Source of the DNA: Physocladia obscura
Lineage: Eukaryota > Chytridiomycota > Chytridiomycetes > Chytridiales > Chytriomycetaceae
Assembly (NCBI GenBank): GCA_027596945.1
Contig: JADGJH010000366.1
Coordinates: 1 to 19,080 of the forward strand
Direction of reading: 5' to 3'
Length of the DNA stretch: 19,080 nucleotides
Part shown: in pieces, positions 1 to 9,880 of the stretch
How the letters are laid out: each line of letters begins with the position of its first letter
Position numbering within the stretch: the first letter of the stretch is position 1
Translations under genes and position numbers: made by a program
Notes under the pieces: generated by a model
The model's input: the letters and a program-made list of their open reading frames with translations, nothing else
Told to the model about the DNA's origin: nothing
Database searches by the model: none

Positions 1-881
1 AGTAACTATACTTTAGTACGTATGGTTGCAAATTCTGCAAAATTTGACACAAACATACAGACAGATAGCACAACCAATTGATTGAAAAAATAGTCTGTGA
101 CACTGCTTTGTCAACTACGGCAAAACGAGTTAGCTGTTCTGTAGATGTCAACGTGACGCGACATTTTCAATAAAACACACTTTTCGGCAACTATAAATCT
201 CAATTCATTATTCTGCAGCTCCCTTAATTGCTCACTCTCTTTCTCCAGTCACTCTTGATCAGGAAGAATTCTCTTTTGTACCTCACAGATAATTTATAAT
301 CTTATAGAATCTGGGATATGGACGGCTGTTATTCTGCTACAGACACTCCGGTTCTTTTGAGACAAGTCAACGATGCCAAGCGTGCCCACTGGAGAGAATG
401 GGGCTGACCTGAAAAAAATGACCAAATTTTTGTGTGAAAGCAGCGAGGGGGCTTCAGCAGGATTGCCTAACTATTTCTTTAAATTACATTTTAAAGCATA
501 TTGGAAGATCAGTCAAGAAAAAGAAAAAAATAATGTAAGATAAAAAATAATACGGGTATATAAATCATAAAAATAATTCTATTTAGTTGATGACATACGT
601 ACATTAGCTGCAACATCAAATTCATTTTATTATAAATCAGTACCATAAAGAAAACAGTCATCAGTTTGGGCAACTATTTGACTTTGATGGAATCAAAATG
701 AAAACAAAACGGCCCTCTGAATTTGATTCCAACACTTTCACTTTTTGATTTTTAAGGCAGATGCCACTTTAAACCATTGAAGTCTAGTGGCATCTATTGA
801 TATTAATTGGTTATCAATACTCCTTTTTCTTGGTTTTGAGCTCCTTGAATAGGTTTATTGGGAAAGAATTCGAATGAAACT
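1..881. other. Intergenic: 3' flank of the minus-strand F-box/LRR gene, possible plus-strand promoter and tiny ORF
   Basis: There is no substantial gene here. A TATA-like CTATAAAT lies at 191-198, followed by a pyrimidine-rich stretch (about 220-255) that could be a fungal-type initiation region. An ATG at 318 opens a 29-codon frame ending with TGA at 405-407 (begins MDGCYSATDTP, ends HWREWG). It could be the first exon of a gene, a small protein or a remnant; no continuing exon was found. About 500-880 is AT-rich and downstream of the stop of the minus-strand gene, so it probably includes that gene's 3' UTR. Confidence 0.3.
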
Positions 882-2570
882 TTACTTCACTTTTTGGTCT
901 TTATTTTCAACCAAAGCATCATCAGAAAGATCAATATTTACCAACTTTGTTTCCACAGATTCCGAAAACTTGTTTTTTGAAAAATCAACATAACTAAGAA
1001 ATGGTAGCCCGCCTACCGAATCCGGAATATTCCCTGACAGCTGATTTCCCGTCACTGAAAGCTTCACCAAGTTATTCAGCAACCCAATCGATTCAGGAAT
1101 CTGCCCCGACAACCTATTGCTGTCAAGATATAACTCTTTCAACCCAGCGAAACGTGAGATTGCAGTGGGAATCTCTCCGCAAAGACTATTGTGGGAAAGA
1201 TTTAAGTGCACCAAAGAGAATGGAGTTGCGGTAGAAACAATTGGCAACTCGCCCGTTAGTTGGTTTTTAGACAGATTAAGGTGGTCTAAATTTGGGAGGT
1301 TGAAAATGCCTTGTGGGATGTTTCCTGTCATGTTGTTTCCAGAAATATCCAGCCACACTAATGTTACCAAGAGTTCCATTGAGGTTGGAATAGTCCCATA
1401 CAAACGATTGTTTTGTAAGTTCAATTGGTATAGGGTGGTCAAATTTCCAATTGAGTCTGGGAGCGAACCTGCCAAAATATAGAAGTAATCAAAATTTACA
1501 TGGTGAATATTATATAAAATATTTTGCTTCTAATTCAGAATCTTACTACTCAGAAAGTTATTGGAAAGATCGACAACTTCAAGAAAAGAGTTTTTGTCGA
1601 TTGTATTATGAATGGAACCAATAAAATTATTGTTGCTCAAATAAAGATCAGTCAGTTTCACCAAATTTCCAGAAACAACAGACATTGCGGATCCTTTCAT
1701 ATGGTTATTATGCAAGAGCAAAAACTCCAAATTTTTCAATTCTGTCAAGTTCGGAATGACTCCAGCCAATTTGTTTGAAGACAGATTCAAAATTCCCAAG
1801 CTCTTCAAACAACCCAAAGAGTCAGGAATTACTCCAACAAGCTGATTGTTTTGCAGACATAGATCCGTCAATTCAACAAGATTTCCTAAAACACTAGGAA
1901 TTTCACCACTGAGTTGATTATGATCCAGACACAGAACAATAAGCTTCTGTAGCTTCCCCAGCGATTCAGGTATACACCCAACAAGTTCGTTATTTGATAA
2001 ATTAAGAAGCGTCAGTTTCGCCAAATCGCCAAAACAGTCCGGAATGTTTCCGGTCAATCGACAGTTTTGGATAGCCAAAACTTGTAAATTCGCCAAAGTT
2101 CCAATCTCACTCGGGATTGGCGACGCGGTTGGATATTTTCCGAGAATATGCAGCCGCTCGAGCGATTTGGCCAACCCGATCACGGGCGACAAGACTTGCA
2201 TTTCGACTTGCCAATCGATTTTTTTGATTCGCGACAGGTGCTGCGAGATAAAAACTCGTTGGTAATTTTGCGGCGTGCGGCGGAGAATAAATAGATTTTC
2301 CCAGTATGTGGGCTTGCTGGAGTTTGTTGGCTGAAAGTGGCCTGATGGTGGTTGAATAAAGTGGGCAAGGTTTGTGCGCGCAAAGTTGTCTGAGGAGATT
2401 ATCGTGTTAAATAATTTGCAGACTAATCTGAGTCTAGCGATAGTTCGAACATCGATCCACTCGAGAATGTCTTGGATGCTTTCTGTCGGCAGAGCTTCCA
2501 TGTTGATCAAAATCTCACTTTTGCTATTTCTATGCTTTGAGCCTGAAATAACATGACTTACTCCTGACAT
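882..2570 (-). CDS. F-box / plant-type leucine-rich-repeat protein, two exons
   Basis: Exons 2570-1547 and 1468-882 join through a 78-nt intron to give 536 residues. An F-box-like segment (EALPTESIQDILEW... ARLRLVCKLFNTII) lies at about residues 24-70. A linker with WENLF and LSPVIGLAKSL follows, then about 15 repeats of the plant-type form LxxLxLxxNxLxGxIP to near the C-terminus. F-box proteins bind Skp1 and recruit substrates, through their LRR domain, to SCF ubiquitin ligases; that role is inferred from domain order. The second possible start, Met24 (2501), directly precedes the F-box and may be the real one, since residues 1-23 look like upstream sequence. It is a paralog of the gene at 14724-15890, sharing the linker motifs. 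It sits at the edge of the transposon island. The repeat regularity and lack of stop codons argue for an active gene. Confidence 0.85.
1469..1546 (-). other. Spliceosomal intron of the F-box/LRR gene
   Basis: Donor GTAAGA at 1546-1541 and acceptor GGCAG ending at 1469, 78 nt and very AT-rich. Splicing joins a phase-1 codon and rebuilds an uninterrupted repeat (NNFLSS then SLPDSIGNL), whereas read-through meets TAG at 1530. Confidence 0.85.
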
Positions 2571-3634
2571 CTGTTATTCCAGTGAAATATAAGATACAGG
2601 CAAATGCATACTCAGGCTTTTTTATTTTTTTATTGAATCATTGCAAATGAGCTAATACCATCACAGACAATCCACCAAAGTCTGGATAAAACCCAAAGCT
2701 CTGCACACAATTAGACTAGCGCCTTTGGTGAAAGATTACTTCAACAAACAAATCCAATCTGTTGCAGAAGATTTCCCAGATATCCAAATATCTTGCCAAT
2801 TAGTCAACAACTTTAAAAAAAAGCTTTGGGTTTCATAACAAAGCCTACTGCAAGTATTGATAAGTTCAATTAAACAGTGTGTTCACTAACATGACAAAAC
2901 TGTTTTGGTGCTGTGAATAATGTAGTTGTTGTAGTTGTTAAAGAAACTATGGACTTGCTTATCAACACAAATAGAACTTAATTTACTTCTGCAGGAGCAA
3001 ATTGAAGAATCTGAGTATTATATGTTACTGCTCATCTTTATCCAAATTATACAGCTTTAATTGAAGGCAGTCCATGGGAGCATACTATACGCTTATCTGC
3101 ATTCCTTCAACCATGTCACAGCAGCTTCAAAGTTTCAATACTGAAATGTCTGTAATGTTGCTCAAGGCATTTCAAAATTTAACTTGCTCAAGCAAGGTCA
3201 TTGAAAGTAGTATGAATTAAAGGTGTGTAAAAGATGAATTGAATTCTGTAACAAAAATGCATTTAAATCTAACTCATCCTTTCTGTCATTAAGCAGAAGT
3301 TATATGTGCATATAAACTAGTGGATTTTATGTATTAAGGAAAATGGTGGGAAAAGTTGATTGTTTCTTGTTGGTGATTTAAGGATTTTGAGTAACGAAAA
3401 TCAATAATAAAGAAAAGAGAATTTCACCAAAAATCCTTGGGACATACAATCATAACATGGATTGCAACAAAGGTACTGAAAATATTTTGTGTGAATATAT
3501 TGCATAAAGTCAAATATTGTACCAAAAAGTCAGCAAGCTACTAGACCAGATACGCAACTGGAGGAAGGTCTCCAACCATATTTCCAATGGCAAAATAATA
3601 TTGAACATGAATAAAACAATTTTTAAATATTTTT
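2571..3634. other. AT-rich, CpG-poor non-coding stretch at the left edge of the transposon island
   Basis: The first part is the 5' flank of the minus-strand F-box/LRR gene. Beyond it I recognise no gene. Only four CpG dinucleotides are present (about 2720, 3090, 3395 and 3553). Short coding-like stretches occur, such as LYPNYTALIEGSPWEH on the plus strand at 3033-3083, but every frame is soon broken. Confidence 0.4.
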
Positions 3635-4430
3635 TTATTCATTAGAGTAGAACCCAAGCAGCCTTTCTTCTTTTTCTTCAAACTTTCTTGTACCAGCATT
3701 AAACTCCTTGGCCAATTTATAACCACAATAATCAAACATTTTTTCAAAATCATAGTTGCAAAATGACTAAATAAAGTTTGTCATAAGCAGAGATAAATTC
3801 TCCATTTCCCTGTCCTCATAATAATTTTTGAATTTTACAATCCCAAAAAGAATTCAATTGGGTTAGTATGTGGGAAGAAATATGAATATGATTCCAAAGA
3901 GTGAAGAGTGCAAACAAGTAATGAATCTATGCAAATTTTTATACCATCTAATATCTATAGTGAGAACTTTCCTGGACATTTGTGTATCTTTTTGTTATCT
4001 TTGCCATTCTCTTGCAGCATGGCAGAAATAGACCATGGTTAAAGGTTTTCTCAGTTTCAAAACAAGCAACAACACTGTTGATTGCCAAGAAAGCAAGATG
4101 TGATATCTTTGGTTTGCAAACAAACTCACCATAAAAGAATAATTTCTTGCCACACAGAGAATGTCCTCAATTTCTAAGCATTTTGCAATTGTTGAATGAT
4201 ATTTCATCCAGAAACAAGAGATTTACATGGCACCAATCAAATGAATTTAGCTCCATTGTATATCAAACACCATCATTAATCATAGTCTGCATTGCTTGTC
4301 TTTCAAGAAATTTATTGTATACCAGCATCATGTAGAACTTACTAAATAGCTGAACTTAAGATTGGCATCACAAATTCCAGTGAAATTTTAAATTTGAATC
4401 TACTACACTCATGGAAAGCAATAAACCTGA
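3635..4430 (-). pseudogene. Degenerate Tc1/mariner-IS630-like DDE transposase (same family as the copy at 7951-8785)
   Basis: Reading across frames on the minus strand shows the family's landmarks in order: FLERQAMQ (about 4310-4285), LDEISFNNC carrying the first catalytic Asp (about 4208-4180), GEFVCKPKISHLAFLAINS (about 4120-4065), FETEKTFNHG, the second-Asp region ILDGIKICIDSLL (about 3950), NPIEFFLG with the catalytic Glu (about 3860-3840), and a tail with GIVKF, NYYE, NYDFEKMF and CGYK. Several stops and frameshifts interrupt it, and the residues between LPTY and NPIE are lost. One stop, TGA in LRN*GH, fits a CGA arginine codon deaminated to TGA. The family was recognised from these motifs; terminal inverted repeats were not identified. 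This is a dead element. Confidence 0.8.
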
Positions 4431-6912
4431 AGAAATTGTTACAAACATTTGGGCATTGGTGATACCAAAAGTCAAGAGAAGAGAAGCTCTGAGAAAAGAT
4501 AATAAGTATGTATTAGACAAGAGAGAGGTTTTCTTCAAAAAAAAATTTATAACTGATACATATTTCTTTGAAAATTCATGAAGCTCAATGAAACAATCCA
4601 GGTATACTTGTCAAAAATTTTACAGCCATATTCTTTCACCACCAATAAATTACAAAGACCAATTCAGAGAATAACAATTACTGAACTTAATGTTAAACTG
4701 CATGCCAAGTGTTCAAATTACAAAGCCTGAATGTATTTATTTTGCAGGATTGAACAAATACCTACTTCAGAATGTACAAGTTGCAATTCCCCAGCAGGCT
4801 GCAGGCATTTTTCTTTCCTTTTAATGGACAATTAACTAGTCTTAAAAAGCAAGAAACAAATCAATAAATTGATTTTTATTGCATTCAGTACAAAAATGTT
4901 CTGGAGATAATCAATTTGGTTATGCATGCTTGGGCTTCAAGATTAATTGAGATAAATTCTTCCCTGATGTTTTAAGAGCATTATAAATGAAGTAACAGAA
5001 AATGAAGTTGCTGAGTTTTTTTTCTGAAAAATTTTCAGTTGGAATTTTTCCAAGAGTTTTCAACTAACATTTTATGGAAATCAGGAGTATAAAAGTGAGC
5101 TTTATTTTTTTTGTGCTGATTACAGTTTTCACTGAAACAAACCCAAAGAACTGTTTTTCTCAACATCAGTTGCAAAACTACATCTTTGCTGATAAAGTTG
5201 ACAGATCTTGTTCTTTATATTTGCAAAAATCAAAGAATCAAGAGGCTGCTGGAAGTGAGGGATGTTTAGGGTAAAAAAAGAAGCCATCAATCCCAGTCTC
5301 AAAGTATTGCATAAGAATTTTAACTGTTTTGTGGACTCGAAGATTATTCTACAGTAAAATTGGGATACAGATTTGACAAAACTGATTTCAGTTTATCCAA
5401 ATCAGATTTCAATTGAGTCGCTATCAAATAACCAGTGTCATTGTATAGAAAAATATCAGCACAATATATCATCTTGGCAAAGTTGAATTGGTTTGTCTTG
5501 TAATTGAATGTTTCAAAATGTGGTTGGAAGGATAGCATACATTACCCATAAATAGAATGTAACTGCGTTGGGCCACTTTCGCCATGAAGTTTATTTGGAT
5601 GATTAATACTTGTACTCAAAATTGCTATTGATTATAAGCTTTTGTTTTTAAATTTGCATTTTATCAGTATGTATGATATTCTTAAAGTTATAGCCTTTCC
5701 TGTTCACCCAATCTTCAAAGCTTTTGACCCACACTTTGACTGATTGGAAAGTAATTGAAACTGTTCTTACAGCAGTGATTCTTTTCAGATGACTGAATTT
5801 AATCCTGTTCTTGTGTTCCACCAACAAACAAAGCATGCTCATAGTATCATGTAACAAGCTGAATGAAGTTTAGATGAGCCATAGGGTGGTGAGATAGAGA
5901 TTTGAGATTCAAGAAAGCAATAAAGATTAAATCATCTTGAACAGTGAAGACATTGCATCCATGCAAATAATTTGGATACTGATCTGACAGCTTCTGCAGT
6001 TTTGCACTGGAAGCTTTGGATGCAGCATTAAGTGATTAGTAAATGTTTACAATGCTGGTAATTTCACAAAGCACAGTGTTAATTCTTCTTTTATTGATTC
6101 CAGCAATTTGGGCTCAAGAGTGCAACAGCTTCAGCATGAGCTGCACACAGATGGATGGTAACAGTTCAATGGGTATTAAGCTTATGGAATGCTGTTGTTA
6201 GCCAGTTTATGGTCATTTTGTCCAAGTCACTTAATTTCTCCTTCTTCACAAAAGTTGCAAAATAATTCCTTCTGTTCACTGTTTCAGTTCTCAGCCAATC
6301 AACAGCATGAGTCATATAAATAACACAAATCAATTCAAAAAAAACTGACCAACAATTGTATTTTGAAGATTCAATAAAGATCAAAAAGATAGTGTTTTTA
6401 TGCTTTTCTGTATTAGCTTGGTAGTTTCTGCAGTTGCGCCATGCTAGCACCATCAATTTATATGCTTATGCAGTTATAGTAATAGCTTTTTATTACTATC
6501 ATTATTATTATCATTTACTATCATAGTTCATCATAGCATATTATTTGTGCAGTAGAAAGAAATAATAAAATGAAATGATTTCCAAGCTTTATTCTTTGCT
6601 GACTAGCCAATAGCATAGCACACCACATCAATGGTTCCAATTCCCAATATTTTGAGCTCTTTTTTGTTTCTATAGATAATAAATTATTTTGCTGGTTCTT
6701 TACAGATCAGATTTTTGATCTTTTAGCTGTTTTCATATTTTTTGGCAAATGAAAAAAAAATAAAAAAAATTCATGTACTGCGCTATACTTGCCTATACTG
6801 GCCACTGCTAAACACTGCTAAACTTACTAAATTAACCATATATGCAGAATGGGCTATGTCTAACATCCTGACCCTGTTTTTTTGAGAATTATTTGGTTGC
6901 TACTGGATAGAT
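4431..6912. other. Long CpG-depleted AT-rich stretch with coding-like debris, no recognisable gene
   Basis: No intact gene is seen. Minus-strand fragments look like decayed coding sequence: 6456-6166 (96 codons open), 6006-5915 (contains LSDQYPNYLHGCNVF and VQDDLIFIAF), 5857-5648 and 5538-5344 (ends DKLKSVLSNLYPNFTVE). They lie on one strand over about 1.1 kb and may be the relic of one larger element, but I cannot name the family. CpG is absent from 4431 to 5337 and again from 5582 to 6435. Poly-A/T runs and short TA-rich repeats (about 6490-6540 and 6740-6770) add low complexity. Confidence 0.35.
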
Positions 6913-7492
6913 ATGACTTTAATCAAGTACCAAACCAGTTTTATGTTGGCATATTGTTGGAAGATAGCAAATTCTGGAGACTTGGGCTCTTGGGGTATGA
7001 TTTATCACAAAAAAAACATATATGCATATATATACCAGCATATTGGTGCTTTGATGGCAAATAGGGCTGACTGGTATCTGAATGAGCTTGTTGAGGAAGT
7101 ATTTTTGGTGTCAGGATGTCATATTAGTATTTCTACATTTTGACAACTTGGTTTCAATTAAAAGCAGGTGAATCATTGAATGAGACAAAAAGAAGTAATG
7201 TCTATTTTTCCTTAGCTTTCTGTTGCTGCAGTTGAACAAAACAAAGCAGATCAGCAATTATTTCAGTTTTTGATTGACCAATTTGCAGCAAATTAACTTA
7301 TATTTGCCAACAAATCAGCTGTCAACCAAAATACCCTCATAAAGCACTGGAGATATGGTTGGGGTGAGCTGCTCATTTGTTCATGGCATTGGGCATTCAT
7401 TAGTCAGAGCTCTTTCACTTGATGGATTGATGCCATTTTTAATTAAAGAAGGTAACATGAACTGAGATAATTTCTTGGAATGGCTGACATAA
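6913..7492 (+). pseudogene. Degenerate Tc1/mariner-like DDE transposase, N-terminal and first-Asp part
   Basis: Between about 7057 and 7140 the frame reads RADWYLNELVEEVF then SGCHISISTF, typical of the helix-turn-helix part of Tc1/mariner transposases just before the catalytic domain. After a break, 7311-7366 reads FANKSAVNQNTL and WRYGWG. This matches the family's first-Asp block (F-x-D-E-S-A ... YGW) with the acidic residues lost. At 7376-7489 comes FVHGIGHSL, ALSLDGLMPFLI, EGNMN, a TGA, and DNFLEWLT, which corresponds to the strand after the first Asp. At least four stops or frameshifts occur. The second-Asp and Glu blocks were not found downstream. It may be the same family as the minus-strand relic at 10668-11050, which carries only those missing parts; this is inference. 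Confidence 0.65.
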
Positions 7493-7950
7493 GATTTGAT
7501 TTGTAATTATTTGGTTTTTCTTTGGTTGTCTGCTTTCTAAGATCTCTCACAACATTATGCACTTTGCAATCAATGCTTGATGTGCACTGAGACTCCAGAT
7601 GACTGTGTATGTTACCATTCTTGCAAAATTATCATTTTAACTCCATCAAAAACAGTCAAGCTAACTGGAACACCTGTTAGAGCCTTTTTTGTTACACAAT
7701 AATATCAAAATTCCAGCTGATCACAGCACAGACACAACTGTCAATCTCTGCAATGATAACAACAACTGGTACAAAAAATATTGCAACTAGAAATCGACAA
7801 AAATTGGCAAGATGATTACGCAACAAGCCAAACAGACTGTCATTTGATGCTGCACTCAACACAGCAACTCTCACTTTATCTTCAATGATGCAAGTGTAAA
7901 ATAAAAATAATAGTGGATCTGGCAATGATAATCAAAAAAATTGTATTGCT
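7493..7950. other. Non-coding stretch between two transposase relics
   Basis: I see no gene here. It is AT-rich and CpG-free up to 7793. It probably holds the decayed 3' part of the upstream transposase relic and the 5' end of the next one. A minus-strand open frame of 77 codons (7925-7692) shows no recognisable motif. Confidence 0.3.
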
Positions 7951-8785
7951 ATGTTTCTTTTTTGTTTTCTAATCTCACAACTTGGATACAACAATACAAT
8001 GCTGATGGTGGAGTTGAATAAACCAAGCAAGACTAAGTTTACCAAAAGCATGAGCCAGCAAGACGCCAATGGCTTGTTGACTTATTCAAGAGCAGCCACT
8101 CTTATTTCTGGTGAGGCCAAAAAAAAGTACACGCAGCAGTATCCTGGATCCTCAATCAGTGCATCAACAGTCTCATTTATTCTAAAAGAAGCTGGACTAT
8201 CATGGAAAGTTCTTGAAAGACAAGCAACTCAAATCTGTTCTGAAGATATTATTTGTTTTTGCAAAGAATTGTGACAGACCCCATGGCTTTTGGAGAATTT
8301 AGTATTTCTGGACGAAGTATCATTTGATAATTGCAATATGCTTTGTACTCAAGGATGGAAAGTAGTTGGTCAGAAAGTCATAGTTTGTGGAGGGTTTCTT
8401 CACAAACCTAGGGTTTTGCTACTCTTCTTTATTGGTGTGAATGGCCTTCTGGAAACTTTTTCAGTTGAAGGAACATTCAACAGAGTAAAGTTTCTTGACT
8501 CAATGCTTAGTTCCGTTATTTCTTCCTGCTTATTGTCCATTTTTTAACCCAATTGAAATATTTTTTGGAATAGTGAAAAAACAGGCAGTTTGTGAATATG
8601 GAAAAACTTCAGAGAAAAGCTTTGTTACCATTGTCAATTCTATCTTGGAAGAATTTATGGACTATTCATTTGCAGCAATGTTTGGAAAATGTTGTTATAC
8701 ATCTGGTCAATTTGATACACCAGTGGGGCTTCAAGTTAGTATTGATGATCTGTGTGGTTTTGATGCATATTTGGAGGAATTATAA
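7951..8785 (+). pseudogene. Tc1/mariner-IS630-like DDE transposase, broken and internally deleted
   Basis: The frame from 7951 gives QQDANGLLTYSRAATLISG, SISASTVSFILKEAGLSWK (helix-turn-helix region) and VLERQATQI. A TGA at 8272 follows, then in the same frame LVFLDEVSFDN (first catalytic Asp, about 8298-8330), HKPRVLLLFFIGVNGLLET and EGTFNRVKFLD. At about 8505-8520 the frame jumps to FLPAYCPFFNPIEIFFG (catalytic Glu), ending at TAA 8785. About 40 residues holding the second catalytic Asp are missing at the jump; the related copy at 3635-4430 still has them. One stop, one frameshift and one internal deletion make it inactive. It is otherwise well preserved, so it is probably younger than the other relics. 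The exact start is uncertain (7951 or an internal Met near 8000). Confidence 0.85.
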
Positions 8786-8897
8786 ATGTTTTTTTTGGAG
8801 ATAATTCAAAATAAAAATTGATTGACAATACTTGATTTTATTTTTTTAAATTCTTTTAAAAAAAGGAAGCCAGAAGGAAGAAAGGGAAAGAAGATTA

Positions 8898-9880
8898 TTA
8901 GGTATGATCAATATCATCTTGGTCTTCAACCAGGTTTCTGATTCTTGCTTCAATTGCATCAATACATGGATTCAATGTTGCATGGAAATTTCTAAGAGTT
9001 TCTTGGTGACAAATATTGTAGTTGATTGCAGCATCCACACGCGCTTCAACCTCCTCATACAATTGCTTCAAAATATTAATACTTCCTTTGATAACCTTCA
9101 ACTCAGCCAATATTTGGCTATTATGGCTGATTGCAACTTGATTTATTTGAGTTGCCAAATGAAGTCGAAGCGTTTTTTCAATTGGTGCTAATCTAAAAAG
9201 ATGTATCAACTCAACAGAAGGTGGTGCTTGTACCCTTGTTTCCACAAGATGGGCCTCTCCTTCAAGAATCCAGTTGCTCTATTGACTCCAAGATATATTG
9301 CATGCAGTGTAGATTTGGCCATAAATTTCCTTGAATTGTGCAACCATGGCATTATGCTGGGCTTGTCAAGCAGCCCCAGCATAATCATGTTCTTGCAGCA
9401 TAATAAGCTTTTTCTTTGCCAATTTGAATAGTGCCTGGTTGCTGATTGCATTTGAGTACTTCAAAAGGATGATTGTGACTTCTTTTGGATGGCACCATTT
9501 GACTAAGTCAGATGGATAAAGATCAGATACTGATTTGAACACTTGCAAAGTCCCAGCTTCCCCAACTTTGATGAACAGTTCAAGATTGTCTGCAGACAAA
9601 TGATTATGTTCTTTCTTGCCCCAAGCAACTTGAGGTTCATCAGTGGTGATTGTGATTTCTCTTGCAATGTGTGGCTGAATTATGTTGAACTTTTTGCTGC
9701 AGAAATCTTTAACAGAGCTCAAGTCAATGTGGACAGCAGTATTATTGCAATTTGTTGGGTGAAAAACTTGCGCACAGAGACTGCAACACTGTTGGAAAAC
9801 AATATCTCAGCTGTTGACTCTGGTTCAGTTGGTACAAGATCAGTCAGCTCTTGTTCAGTTGATGCATGATCTTGTTCCAT
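8898..9880 (-). pseudogene. Broken ORF of unknown family with a coiled-coil-like C-terminus
   Basis: From ATG 9880 the minus strand reads MEQDHASTEQELTD then AEILFSNSVAVSVRKFF. A single-base frameshift near 9723 passes into LSSVKDFCSKKFNIIQ. This second frame continues to the TAA at 8898 and is interrupted only by TGA at 9366-9368 and a TAG near 9282. Total length is about 325 codons. The last 110 residues (from RVQAPPSVELIHLF) are rich in heptad-like Leu/Ile/Ala positions with acidic and basic residues (LYEEVEARVDAAI, IDAIEARIRNLVED), suggesting a coiled coil. I do not recognise the family. A transposon accessory or gag-like protein is possible from its setting among transposase relics, but a decayed host gene is equally possible. 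Confidence 0.5.

Noticed and set aside
2543..2561. GTAAGT...TTTCAG of 19 nt just inside the first ATG of the minus-strand F-box/LRR gene
   Set aside because: Too short for a normal spliceosomal intron, and removing it breaks the frame from the first ATG. It more simply means that translation starts at Met24 (2501).
7692..7925. 77-codon minus-strand open frame between two transposase relics
   Set aside because: No motif, hydrophobic low-information sequence, and surrounded by decayed repeats.
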